A stretch of 64,000 nucleotides of DNA from Mesostigma viride (lineage: Eukaryota; Streptophyta; Mesostigmatophyceae; Mesostigmatales; Mesostigmataceae): NCBI GenBank assembly GCA_009746045.1, contig RPFO01000026.1, positions 1,403,515-1,467,514 on the forward strand, in the 5' to 3' direction. Shown here one piece after another: positions 32,401 through 43,513 of this stretch; the first letter of the stretch is position 1; each line of letters begins with the position of its first letter. A program made the translations under genes and the position numbers. The notes beneath the pieces are model-generated. The model did not search any database and had not been told where the DNA came from. It worked only from the letters and a program-made list of their open reading frames with translations.

Positions 32401-33332
32401 TATCCTTAAGACGCTGGTCAATGTCGCGGAGCTGGGCGGTGATGGAGTCGGTGGAGGCGGAGCGGGAGGGGCCGGTGGAGGCGAGGAGGGTGGCGGTGGT
32501 GGTGGGGATGGTGCATGGGGAGCTCAGCAGCCAGCGTGCGACCCACAGCTGCCACATCTGCAGTTAGGGGCGTCACGTGCTGTGAGATGGCTTCTTGGAG
32601 GTGGAGGAGGAAGGTGGATTCGGCCAAGGGGGAGGGGGTCGGGCCAGAGGTCCGTGACAGAGCGCTGAAGGATGGAAAAGAGGGCGGCGAGCTGAAGACG
32701 GGGGCAAGACCAGTGGGCCAGGTTCTCAGGTCGGTGAGTAAACCGGCCGTCAGGTCCAGTGCGGAGGCGACTATGGCTTTGAAGGCGCTGGCACAGGTCG
32801 AAAATGGAGGCGTATGACCCATAAAATACGAGCTCCAGTATCCTGATATGGGCGGCATGTCAAAATAGCTGGGTCTGGCGTCGTCGAAGGTGAAAAATAA
32901 CCCGTCGACGTCAAAGTCGCGCTCAGACCAGCTCGGTTCGGCTGGCGGCTGCGTTTGGGCTCAGGCGAGGCTGAGGGCGAGGCATGAAGCCCGGGAGGGT
33001 GCTGGGCGACCACCAGTGCGCGACTAGTGTCACTGCTGCCGGCTGCCGGGCTTGAGGGCAAAGCTGCAGCCGGAGCTGCAGACGTATTTTCATTGCATGC
33101 GGAGCGCAGCCGTCAGGCTGCGTTTCGTCGATGGGCGTTTGCTCATCGTATATTGCGTAATAGCTGCGGAAAATTATATCAGCATGTGCGTCGTAGAAAG
33201 ACGCGTCGATTGTGATATTCACAGCTAAATTCGGTGCTCAAACGTGAAAGTTATGAGCTCCGCCGTCAGCCATGGCTACCTCGTTTTACTCTTTGGACTG
33301 AGCTAGCTTTACACCTGCTGTTTGTAGACATT
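29499..33332 (-). mobile_element. ORF1-only retroelement, copy A (about 2.06 kb net), split by a TTAA transposon
   Basis: It is flanked by a 13-bp TSD AGAGTACCCATAT (29486-29498 and 33333-33345). Read on the minus strand, a 5' UTR is followed by a frameshifted ORF1-like reading frame (about 33222 to 31704) and a 3' UTR ending in a CTCCCAACGG hairpin and an (AATT)n tail. The protein relic has 'KRSLNLIVRNFDMEDGENSEKL', then 'VAHRLPR', 'LLLTF', 'DKISFLRRRKRLE', 'DDDLTLAQQQRRR' and 'PTYLQLR'. This is the layout of the RNA-binding and C-terminal domains of L1 ORF1 protein. No endonuclease or reverse transcriptase is present or fits in the length. Confidence 0.85.
29798..31571. mobile_element. TTAA-flanked DNA transposon, family T1, copy 1 (1774 bp), non-autonomous
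   Basis: The ends CCAGTGTTTTTTT and AAAAAAACACGGG are inverted repeats flanked by TTAA on both sides (29794-29797, 31572-31575), the target duplication typical of piggyBac-type transposons. Subterminal palindromes ACGCGATxxATCGCGT occur twice at the left end and once at the right. No transposase frame is visible; the longest frames are under 100 codons. It interrupts the 3' UTR of retroelement copy A; copy D at 57018-59238 gives the uninterrupted version. Confidence 0.85.
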
Positions 33333-33345
33333 AGAGTACCCATAT

Positions 33346-33590
33346 AGCTGCACGGAATCATTCATGCAGAGGTCCTTGTTCGCCGGAATATACGTGCTGG
33401 AGCCACGTTTGAACGTACTTCATTCGCGCTTTCGCGTCCCGGCGTTCGGCAGCATTTAGTTTACTAACATATATTTTGCGTCGACAATGTGCGATTTCCA
33501 TATTGTGATCGATGTGCGGGTCAATGGGTATGGTGATCCATCCAACACACAGAGGATATGGGGGGCCTCTCCGTGATTTAATTGGAAAAA
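33346..33590. other. Short spacer with remnants of a plus-strand family-2 LINE
   Basis: From about 33551, GAGGATATGGGGGGCCTCTC matches the plus-strand coding end of family 2. The match resumes at 33966 after the minus-strand insertion, showing one LINE broken by another. Confidence 0.55.
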
Positions 33591-33963
33591 TTAATTAATT
33601 AATTAATTAGACTCGTGCTCCCGTTGGGGAGTCACGGAGCATTAACCCCGAGGGATGGATGGATGGGAGCAAACAGTCCTACCGGTCTAATCTATCTACA
33701 TCGGCTACATACTACATCTATCTAACAGCATTCTAACTACAACATCTATCTAGACAGCCGCACGCTGCCCTAGGGGAGCTGTCTGGCGTGCCTCCCACGG
33801 GATTGCACACGCGGGCGCTTCCCCACTGGGGGGGGCTCGTTGTCCTCTATGACCTGGGCCCACTTGGCCTTGTCCATCATCTTCTTCCAAATCACAGAGA
33901 GGCCGAGGCCCCCCATGTCCTCTACTAGCTGTTCTTTGAAGGTGCGAAGTGCGGCGTCTTTAA
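33591..33963 (-). mobile_element. 5'-truncated LINE, family 2, inserted in an older family-2 copy
   Basis: Flanked by the 11-bp TSD AATTGGAAAAA (33580-33590 and 33964-33974). From left to right it shows the (TTAA)n tail, the CTCCCGTTGGGGAG hairpin, GGATGGATGG units and the family-2 coding end on the minus strand. Confidence 0.9.
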
Positions 33964-33974
33964 AATTGGAAAAA

Positions 33975-34424
33975 GATGCGGGACAAGGCCAAGTGGGTCC
34001 AGGTAGACGAGGACAATGACCCCCCCGCTGTATGGAAGAAGCGTGCTAATTTGCACTTAGTGGTCAAGAATGCTAGAAGAGACAGCTAGAGTCTGGCTCC
34101 CTCTAATTTAATTAAGAACATACCTCCGTAGACTTGCTCTACATCTAGTCACCCCCCCGAGCGCCGCCGCCCCTGCCCCCGCCCTGATTGGACCTGCCTA
34201 CGCGCCCCGTCTGCGGGCGCCGGGAGAAGTGGTCCGAGGAGGAGACGCGCCGCGACGCACTCAGGTCTGCCTTCGTGGCGAGCTGCGCAACCTTTGATGC
34301 ACCTGGATGCCGAATGCGGCATGGATCTCACGCCACCCTACGAACTGTTCTGCATGGAACTACAACATGCAACATAAGTGAGGTTGTCTCCTTGATAAGT
34401 GTGTACATATCGACGTCATACACA
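33975..34424 (+). other. Older family-2 LINE remnant and unassigned DNA
   Basis: 33975-34110 continues the plus-strand family-2 coding tail (KMRDKAKWVQV-like) and an AATTTAATTAA tail near 34110. The rest (to about 34424) has no recognised content apart from a GGTTGTCTCCTTGATAAG word shared with the dispersed repeat. Confidence 0.45.
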
Positions 34425-34785
34425 CATAGCTCGCACCAGCCAGGTAGACACCTCACGTGGCCCCTCCGCAGGGCTGCGCCCCGCTCAGCCGGGCAGTCAC
34501 CTCCTCACGTGGGCCGGGCCCAGCCAGGTTAGACGCCGCAAGGCCCGCGCACCTTCAAAGCTACAGCAGCTCGTAGAGGACATGGGGGGCCTAGGCCTCT
34601 CTGTGATTTGGAAACAGATGATGGACAAGGCCAAGTGGGCTCAGGTCATAGAGGACAACGACCCCCCTGCAGTGGGGAAGCCGCGCGTTTGCTCACGTGG
34701 GAAGCATGACAAGACCCCTAGGGTCGCGGGCACTATAGATCTAGAGTAGGACTGGTTTTGTAGATAGCTTAATCCGGTAGGATTG
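34425..34785 (+). pseudogene. Family-2 LINE, C-terminal ORF2 fragment
   Basis: An open frame (to the TAG at 34747) reads LARTSQVDTSRGP and [20 protein letters not shown], then [11 protein letters not shown], which matches the family-2 copies at 9532, 33591 and 49440. It leads directly into the expanded CCAT/CCAC array, the position where other copies have 3-7 CCATC units. Confidence 0.75.
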
Positions 34786-35426
34786 CGTGTACCCATCCAT
34801 CCATCCATCCATCCATCCATCCATCCATCCACCCACCCACCCACCCACCCACCCACCCACCCACCCACCCACCCACCCACCCACCCACCCACCCACCCAC
34901 CCACCCACCCACCCACCCACCCACCCACCCACCCACCCACCCACCCACCCACCCACCCACCCACCCACCCACCCACCCACCCACCCACCCACCCACCCAC
35001 CCACCCACGCACCCACGCACCCACGCACCCACGCACCCACGCACCCACGCACCCACGCACCCACGCACCCACGCACCCACGCACCCACGCACCCACGCAC
35101 CCACCCACCCACCCACCCACCCACCCACCCACCCACCCACCCACCCACCCACCCACCCACCCACCCACCCACCCACCCACCCACCCACCCACCCACCCAC
35201 CCACCCACCCACCCACCCACCCACCCACCCACCCACCCACCCACCCACCCACCCACCCACCCACCCACCCACCCACCCACCCACCCACCCACCCACCCAC
35301 CCATCCATCCATCCATCCATCCATCCATCCATCCATCCATCCATCCATCCATCCATCCATCCATCCATCCATCCATCCATCCATCCATCCATCCATCCAT
35401 CCATCCATCCATCCATCCATCCATCC
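34786..35426 (+). repeat. Tetranucleotide array (CCAT/CCAC/CCACGCAC), 640 bp, mirror-ordered
   Basis: The array runs CCAT (about 10 units), CCAC, a central block of CCACGCAC, CCAC again, and CCAT (about 31 units). All frames are open on both strands. It sits at the microsatellite position of the family-2 LINE 3' UTR, so it probably grew from that seed. Confidence 0.95.
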
Positions 35427-35683
35427 AAATAAGTAAGTACTTGTGTGCCATGCATGGGGCCATGTCTTGGAGTACTACACTAATTATAGGCTGCGCTAAG
35501 CGCTGTAACACATGAAGGGGGCAGAGACACCAGGCCTTCTCTCACGTGCTGAATTATCACATGCTTATATGACCAATATATGGGTAAGACACTGTATAAA
35601 TCAACGACATGCACCCTTGTGCATGGATGAAAGTGCTTACTGACAAACTTGAACAGAAATCGTGGCTACAATACCTGCTATGG

Positions 35684-37394
35684 TCATGAGCGGGCCTTTA
35701 TCTGGCTGGCTACGTACTCCTCATAATCCGTGAGAAACCGTACCGGGTCCGCATCAAACACGTTTCCTTTCCCAATCAGATAAAACTGATGGCCTTTCAG
35801 CCCGTCCGACTCCTGCCGCGTGAGCTTGGTCCCATAGTAATCCTGGGGCCCGACCGCGGCTTCAATAACCCCTCCGCTCTGGAAGCTCGCCAGCGCCGCC
35901 GCCGCGCACGTCCCGTGCAGCGCGGTCATATTCCCACCGACAAAAGCCAGCGCAGGTTCCGCGCATTGCAAAGGCAGGGTGTTCTCGATCACTTGCTTCA
36001 GGAAAGTGGCGCGCGCGAACGCCATCACGTTGGCGACTGTGAGCGGGAGGCCCTGAGCGGCGACCGCGTCAATCGTGTCATTTGTGAGCTGCTCGAAGAT
36101 GATGTCATCCTCCAGGCCCGCGTACAGTACAATAGGACTGCCATCCCCGTCCACCGGGTCATTAAACGTGATTTGGACGGTGTTGGCGGTCGGCTTGACG
36201 ACGGATAGCGACTCGCCCAGTGGGGAGAAGAAGGTGACGTTGCCGGAACCTAGCCACTGGAAGCCTTCCACTTGCATGGATCGTAGGGAACGCTGTTGCA
36301 GGAAGGAGATGGACTGAATCATCGACAGCTCGTCAAAGGGGAGGAAGCCGATGCGGGTGAGGCGGAACTCTGTATAACAATCAGGTGCGCAGTAAAAAAA
36401 AGTCATGAGAGTTTGAGTAAGAATATGGAGGATGGAGTAAGAAGATTCAGAGACAGCTGTGTGCTACAATGCCTGCTACAGTGACCATGGGTACAGTGAC
36501 CATGGGTACGATGGGAGCAATGGGTACAGTGAACGCACGCTCGCTATATGATGGGCAACACCATCAGCCTCCTGCGGGCTACTAGGTCCGCCACCTAGCT
36601 GGGGCCTGGGTGGTCCGCCACAGCTCGATCCTCATTAGCTCTGCCGGTTAACCGGCATGGGGATAGTCTGAATGTTTGACTGGCTTCACAGGATCTTGAC
36701 AAGAGCTCAACAAGATGTTTTGACACCATCCCAACAAGATCTGCACAAGCCTTTGTCAACATCTCGACAAGATGTCCCCAGTAATTTCACAGATCTTCGC
36801 AACAGCTTCCAATATGTCAGAAACAGATGGCCAGACTTCATGACAAAGCTTTGTTTGCCATTAGGAGCAAAAACACATGCCACTGCAAGGCGGAATCACT
36901 GTAGAGACTGCCCGGGGCATGGACTTACCATACAATGCCGTCCCCGTCTTCACCACTGCAGCGCTGCCCTTCTCCCTTAGAGTAAAGCCACCTAGATCCC
37001 CTCTCGACTCCACGTCGGCCTCGTTGGTGACGTCATTCGCCCACACGCTAATCCCTAGGATAATCGCGAAGCAGCACACTGCGAGTATGATCAGACCTGT
37101 CAAGTACATGCCCCTTCTCTTATTGTCGAGCTGAAGCTTTGCGTGCTCCATCGCCGCACCCTTCATTTCCAAACGGCTGATTATACCGTCGCCGTCCGTG
37201 TCCCACTTTTTCAGCCAGTCAACGGCATTTCTACGTGTTTTGCCCGGATCGCTCGCACCCGTGCCCACGCCTGAAAAGATCTTCTCGAATTTGCTGTCGA
37301 GGAGAGAATGAGCCACTGCCTTCAATTGATCATTGTCGGCATTTTCCAGATCATGGGCCGTAGATAACGGTGTTTGGGTTTTCGAAGCCTCCAT
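35684..37394 (-). CDS. EF-hand, single-pass membrane protein of unknown function, 2 exons, 383 aa
   Basis: Exons 37394..36929 and 36369..35684 (minus strand) join in phase through donor TATG/GTAAGTCC and acceptor TATACAG. Residues 65-76 form a canonical calcium-binding EF-hand loop (DTDGDGIISRLE) preceded by an amphipathic helix. Residues about 97-119 (YLTGLIILAVCCFAIILGIS) form one transmembrane helix. The C-terminal 260 residues contain N-glycosylation sequons (NVT, NDT, NMT) and two cysteines in 'QCAEPALAF' and 'HGTCAAA', which fits an extracellular or lumenal domain with the EF-hand in the cytosol. There is no signal peptide. I recognise no family for the C-terminal domain; the protein could be a calcium-responsive membrane sensor, but that is inference. 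The first ATG in frame is at 37394. Introns show no inserted transposon. Confidence 0.85.
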
Positions 37395-37755
37395 ACCTAC
37401 AAGATATGCAATCAGCTGGATTTGCGATTGAGGAACCGAGTCCGGCAATACAAAGGTTTTAGTTTAGAAAATCTGGCCCGCCCTGATCGAGGTCCTTCAG
37501 ACAACGCAAAGCCGTTTCTGAAAATAAAAAACAGTCGAAAGCGATTTAAAATCAGTCGCACAAGCTGATTGGCGGCGCCGCATCTCGTTTCGCATAATTA
37601 TGTTGCAGCAAGAGAAAAAATGATAACCACGACGGCGACGAAGGGTTCCTTTCTCGAGAGAAATTTTCCTCTCGTTGCCATCGTACGTTATTTAGCAGGC
37701 TGCTTGTGCATGAGCTACTGATATACACAATGACGAAGTCAGTAAAATGACCTAA

Positions 37756-38188
37756 CCGGCTGTTTGCGACACGCCCGGAGCGACTACAGTACTGTAGCGA
37801 GTGTGGGCACTACCCGCCCCCCCTGACCAGGGGTGGGGGGGTGGGGGGCGTCTGACCCCGCCCCCCCACCCCCCCCTCGAGGGGGGGGGAGGGGGGGGCG
37901 GGGTCTCAACCCACCCCCTCACCCTCACCCCCTACTGTACAAGGGGGTGGGAGGGTTCGGACCCTCAACCCCCCCACACCCACCCCTATTTCCCCTGCCA
38001 GTACTGCAGAATGGGGGCAAGGGGGGGGGGGATCTCGACCCGCACCTACCCCCTCGACTAGTACTAGGGGGGGGGGGGTTCGGACCCTCAACCCCCCCCC
38101 CCCCGACAAGGGGTCCACCGCGGGGCGGGGGGGTTCTGACCCCGCCACCCCCTTGCACACTCGCTCCGGGCTTGTCGCAAACAGCCAG
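37756..38188. mobile_element. GC-rich inverted-repeat element (putative MITE), 433 bp
   Basis: The ends 37756-37783 and 38161-38188 are inverted repeats of 28 bp with 2 mismatches (CTGTTTGCGACA...CCCGGAGCGA). The interior is made almost wholly of G-runs and C-runs (GGGGGTGGGG, CCCCCCACCC) with CGGACCCTCAACCCCCC repeated. No clear TSD; flanks CTAA and TTTAG leave the superfamily open. Confidence 0.65.
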
Positions 38189-38631
38189 TTTAGATTAGCG
38201 TCTGGATCCAGCTTTTGCTCTGTAATGTGCAGCTGGTAGGAATCTCCGCGTCGCCGTGCTCATTCTCTCATACAAACGTCTCCTGTATCGTACTAGTAAC
38301 GACGAAATTATAGTTTTATCTACACCGTATGAAATATGTTGAGTTGAGTCCAGTTTATTTAAGGTGAGGGTCCTATGCCAGACCCCCCAAAACCATAATA
38401 TGGAATAAGATGCTGGCCTTGGGGCACCCAAACTATGATTTTGCCATGTAAATGGGATGTGTGGGGGTCCATCCCACCCACTGATGGGGGGTATATACCC
38501 CTTTTAGTGACCGGTATTACGCAAAAACGGACAAAAGACGCTACTCTAGGGGCATATCCCCTAGGACAATGGGGGCACAATTACTCATGTTTCAATATAT
38601 TCCCATATAAAATCGTATATGGTGAGGTTGC
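38189..38631. other. Intergenic DNA left of the complete LINE; no gene
   Basis: No coding frame of interest. Several short G/C hairpins (GGGGTCCATCCCACCC, GGGGGGTATATACCCC, AGGGGCATATCCCCT) are present. Confidence 0.4.
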
Positions 38632-38785
38632 CTACCTAATTAAAAAAATTAAATTAAATTATAACATGTCTCCGTTGGGAGATCATGTAGCACATATTCC
38701 AGGTTGGATGGGTGGTGTGGAGGAAGCCGCGTAATCGAACTAACCTAACTCTAAGCTATATCTAGTCTAGAAAAGCCTATCTACG

Positions 38786-41700
38786 CTACTCATCAAAACG
38801 GCTCCTCCGTTTGGGGGGAGGCGGCTTGCCCACAGGGGCTGGCGTGTGCGCCTTGACAATCTTCTTCCACCGCGTCTTGTCCTGCATGGCAGTCCAAAGA
38901 CGGGAGAGAGAGTGGATGCGGTACTCAAACTGGGCTGGGACCACTAGGTCGTCCAGCAACATCTGGGTATAGGTCATGGCATGTTTCCCTACCTTTTTAG
39001 GAATGTTCTTGGGGCCAGGCCAGGTCAAAATGTGCCGCCCCGGTTGGCCGAGCCGCTGGGGACCGGCCAGACCAAGGGCGGTGTCGACCTGGCTGGTGCG
39101 AGCAAGATGTCCTACAAATGCTATCCTACGCTGTCTAATCTCGTCCGAAATACGCGGCATACCGTGATACAAAGACTCTAAGGACCTACGCTGAGAAAAC
39201 CCGACATTCAGGACCTGTCGGAGCATCCGGGTTACCGTGCCGTCTAGCTTGGCTGCCAGTGTTGCCGTGAGTGTCCATGCCTCGGCGCCATACGTGAGCA
39301 CCGTGAGGACGAGGACCTTGAAGAGCATGCGCTTGCGGTGCTCGTCCAGGCCCTTGGAGCGCCAGTAGGTGTTGAGCGAACGGAGCTTGGCCCAGGAAAG
39401 GCCGATGCGGGTGTCCACATCGTCGGCAGTGTCCGGAAGCCAACTCCCCAACAGCTTGAAGCGGTCGCGGAGTGGGACCTCCGTCCCGTCTAGCAGGCGC
39501 GGCAGCGGTGGGCGACTGGAGGCCCCAATCACCATCGCCTCAGTTTTGACACTAATCTCCAACCCCACCGCCCTCGCCTCCAGGCCCAGACAGTCCAGCC
39601 AGGTCTGAATGTGCTCGGGGCGCGCGATGAGGGTGGTGTCGTCCGCATAAATCAGGTCAGCCAGGCGGTAACCCGTGCTAACCCCGCCGTGCCCACGCTC
39701 GTTAAGGATGTCCAAGCCTGGCTCGAACCCCTTAAGAGCAGTAAAGCGCGCACGTGCCTGGCGCATGACGTGGTCCACGACAATAATGAACAGGTATGGA
39801 GACAGGACACAACCTTGCCACACCCCGTGGTGAAGGGGGAATGGTGGGGTGGTGCCTTCCGCAGTCCGCACTACTGCCTGTGAGCCCTCATACAGTCGGC
39901 GAATGGCAGCAATAAACGCTGGTGGCACGCGGTCCAGAGCTAGGATGGCCCAAAGAGCCTCCCAGAGGACCGTGTCAAAGGCCTTGATATAGTCAACAAA
40001 AATGAGGACCAGCGGCAAACTGTCAGGGGGAAGGCGACGCACCTCCTCCATCAACCGGCGCGCGACAAACACAGCCATGACAGTGTTACGACCACTACGG
40101 AAACCCATCTGAGACTCACCCAGGTGTGGGTCCAGCGCGGCGCGGAGCCTGTGCAGCATCATGCGCATGAAGACCTTCAGCGCGGCGCTCTGGAGGCAGA
40201 CACCCCGGTAGTTACCGGGGTCAGCAGCAGAGCCCTTCTTGTACAGCATGACGCGGATGGCCGTCTGCCACTCAGCAGGCGGAGGCTCGTCAGAGAGCAG
40301 GACACGGTTGCAGAACGCCAGCAGAAGATCCCTAACCGCCAGATCAGGGGTCTTCAGCAGCTCAGCAGAAAGGTGGTCGGCACCGACCGCCGCATCGTAC
40401 CGCAGGCGAGCAAGGGCGCCGTCCAATTCCTCCAAAGTGAAGGGGTGGACGACGTCGTTGGTGGCAAGGCAGCCCTCCTTCAAGGCGGGGACTTGGTAGT
40501 CCGCGGCCGAGGAGGGGGGCGCTGGCGGCGGCGGGGGTCCGGCGACCCCGAGGCGGGCGGCCGTCTCGGGGTGAAGCGGCGGGGGGGGGCGCGAGCCCCA
40601 CCGGTCAAGGAAACATTGTGGGCCAACCAGCGGTCAAGGCTTACCGGCGCCGTGCCGTCCCCCGTGTGCTCCACCGGGGTGCGCTGCCGCCGGCCGCCGA
40701 GCCGGTCGAGGTGGTACCACATGTCCTTGCCCTGGTTGCGAGCCTGGCAGGCCTTGGCATCCGCGATGCACTGGGCCGCCTCCGCGTCCTGAGCGTGCTC
40801 GTAGGCCTCCACAAGGGCGGCCTTGAGCAATGGTTTCTGCAGCGGGTCCCGGTTACGCTTGAGGCGGTGCCGGGCGGCCAAGACCTTGGGGTCCTGGCGG
40901 TAGAGCGGGCCGGGGCGGCGGCGGGGCATGACCGGCAGGTGCCGGGCCGCCAGCAACGGGGCACGGGCCGCAAAGCCCGCAAAAATGGCTGCGTTGGGGG
41001 CACCATTGTCCAGCTCGTCGACGTCCGCCCGGGCGTCCAGTGCCGACAGGTACTTCCGTCGGCACCAGTTCCGCTCGTGCTCGGCGTCCGTCCAGTCCTC
41101 AGGATCTCCCTTGACCGGACGTAGAGCAGACCAGTCAGGGCGGACCACTGGGGCGCGGCGCGCGGGGACGTGGAACCGGAGCCGAAGGGTCGCGCGCACC
41201 AACCGGTGGTCAGAGCACACCGTGGGCGTGTCAAACACTCGGGTGTCCAGAACCGAGGTACACCTGGGCTGCCGTACCACCACGTAGTCCAGACAGGCCT
41301 GACGGCCGTTAGGGCCACGAAAAGTGACCAAGTCCTGGGAGGGACGTTGGAAGTGGCAGTTGACAGCAACCATCCCGCTATCCCGCAAAAAGGCAGAAAA
41401 CAGGGGAGTGTTGTCATTAGCAGCAGTGTCAGCAGGCGCAAAGCGACTGCCAGCAGTACCCACGGGGAGCGTGGCATTGGCGTCTAGCAGCATAACCAAA
41501 AAGTGGCGGGCCGGGGTGGCCCCCTCAAGGCTATGCAAGTCCTCGAAGAACTTCTGGCGTTCCAACGCAGGTAGACCACTATGGGGTGCGTAGCCCACCC
41601 CCACCGTGAGGTGGTGTTTAGACCGCCCCTCGACGGAGGTGAAGTGTGCTACCATAAGGCGTGGCGTTAGAAACTTAAGCGTGCTGAGGCTAGCAACTGC

Positions 41701-42261
41701 CAGCGGCGAACACAAAAGACCAACACCACCTTGGCCAGACGTACCGCTGCCAGCGAAGAAAAACCGCCAGCCACCCGCCAAGCGATCAGTGCTCACCATG
41801 CCAAGTGGCACCGTGCGGCGGTGTTCCTGGACGCCTAATATAGACACACGATGCTCAATGCAGAATGCGACTAGCTCCTCTACCCGGCAGCTATGGTCGT
41901 CATCTAGCAATGTGCGGGTGTTAAAAGTGGCAAGGGCCAAGGATGCCTGCTGGCCCACCAGGGGAGGACGACGATGGGTGATGGGGGTGGATGCGGCGGG
42001 GGGTGGAGGTGGGGGTGAAACGGAGGGGGGAAGGGAAGCGGTAGAAATAGTGCTTTTCATCGCATTTATTTTGTCCTGCAAGCGTAGGATGCGAGCCTGC
42101 CGCTTGCTCGGGGTATTCGGGGTTGGGGCTGATTGCACAACGCCGAGGCGTAGGTAATCTAGCAAACGTTGGGTTTTACGAATCTGACATTTGACAGATG
42201 AGGTTGTGGCCCGAAATACCGGCACCACCATGGCTTTCACCCGACGGTTAGGTCGAGGCAT
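38786..42261 (-). CDS. LINE ORF2: AP-type endonuclease and reverse transcriptase (one frameshift)
   Basis: The ATG is at 42261. The endonuclease half has TFNTRTLL, QEHRR, a GGVGLL loop, LLDANAT and SDHRLV, the order of conserved AP-endonuclease motifs. The reverse-transcriptase half has PGNYRGVCLQSAALK, MGFRSGRNT, FVDYIKAFDTV, GVWQGCVLSPYLF, the catalytic YADD, then the thumb and a C-terminal 'RRIAFVGHLAR' stretch, ending at 38786. The two halves are in different frames, the switch falling at or near a run of nine C (40582-40590 read on the minus strand); one extra base would restore a single protein of about 1158 aa. The enzyme would nick target DNA and copy element RNA onto it in the nucleus. 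Active-site residues are intact, so this copy may be young. Confidence 0.92.
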
Positions 42262-42303
42262 GGTAGTGGAACGGGACTGTTTAGAGGCTGTCTCCGAAGC
42301 CTG

Positions 42304-43513
42304 TTAGCCGCGAGCCGACGAGGAAGGTTGTCTACCTACGTCACCACCGAGGCAGCACCTTCCTGCTAGACACCTCACGAGACTCCGCTCCGGGGGTGTT
42401 AATCTGAACACCTTTAAGCTGCTTCCCTCAAAGAATGCTGCAAAGGAGCCATCCTGAAGCAGACGCAGCTTAATGCGCTTACCCGGGGCCTCTTGCTCCT
42501 TGGTTGCCTGGACGATGGGGCTGTTCCACACCGCGCTCCTCGCCTTCAGTTGAGCCGTCGTGTAGTCCTCGTCGAGGCTGAACTCACCGCGCTGGAGCAG
42601 ACGACGTGCTCCCAGAACGAGGCGTTTGTCGTGCATGGAGGCCATGGTGACGACGACCAGGCCCATAGGGCCTGGCAGCCGAATGGCACGTTCAATGGCA
42701 ACACGGTTCTGGAGCTGCAGCTTCCCAGAAACGCTGGGCCGCGCAGCACCTCGGTAAGTGAGTGTGCTGTCTCATGGGCCTCGCCTTTCTGGAAGTTCTT
42801 GATTACCATATTGCGTTGGCGTTGCTGCACTGCATTCTGGGTGACCGCAGCGGTAGCGGCAGACTTGGCCGCCTGTTGAACAATGGTGGTCAACTGCTTG
42901 CCGGTAACGTCGGCAAACGTGGTCGTTTTGGCGGGGGCTGCCATGGCTTTCTTCAGCTCCAGCAATGGTGCTGTCGCAGCTGCAGACGCCTCTGTCAGGA
43001 CCTTAATTTCGCCCTGCACGGTCGTAAAAGACTGTGCAAGGTTCTGCAGTTGCCCGGTAATATCGGACGCGGGGGCTGGCCCGGCGATGGCTGTCGCCGG
43101 CAGCTCGACAAGCGCAGGGCAGCACGAAATAAGACAGGCAAGCCGACGCTGGTCCGGCTCAAACCCACCCCACTCATCCTCAGGAGCGGCCATAATCTTG
43201 CCTGTGGTAGGGTGGCGAACCGGGCGTCGTTGTCTCTGCGGAGCTTCAGCACGCTGGTTACGGCGGCGTCGTTGTAGGCGAGTAAGGTAGCGATGTTGGT
43301 CAGGCTCAAACGCTGTTCGGGAATGTAGAATGCTGAGGGAATGGCTTCCGGCAAGGAGGTTTCAGTATCTATCGGAGTTGCTTCCGAAGTCTTGGGCCGC
43401 TTTTGAGCGGCGTTCTCGGCGGCGACATGGCTGTCGTTGGCGATTTTGTTTGCAGCAAGCTGGGCATCGGTAGACTCGGCGACAGAAGCTGAAGACGATG
43501 CGGGGGCCTCCAT
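42304..43513 (-). pseudogene. LINE ORF1 (RNA-binding protein), frameshifted
   Basis: Three overlapping frames give one protein: about 43513-43205 (MEAPASSS start, 'LSLTNIATLLAYNDAAVTSVLKL'-like helix), about 43193-42700 (Ala-rich coiled-coil region, 'QRQRNMVIKNF') and about 42690-42304 ('KRLVLGARRLLQRGEFSLDED', 'QLKARSAVW'). The order coiled coil, RRM-like strand, basic C-terminal domain with 'DEDYT..Q' matches L1-type ORF1 and is parallel to the protein in the ORF1-only elements. At least two frame changes separate the pieces. Confidence 0.75.

Noticed and set aside
34641-35515. Long THPPTHPP- and WVGGWVGG-type ORFs
   Set aside because: By-products of the CCAT/CCAC array, open in all frames on both strands.
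40618-41487. Plus-strand ORFs of 105-168 codons opposite LINE ORF2
   Set aside because: GC-rich antisense shadows of a well-supported endonuclease frame.
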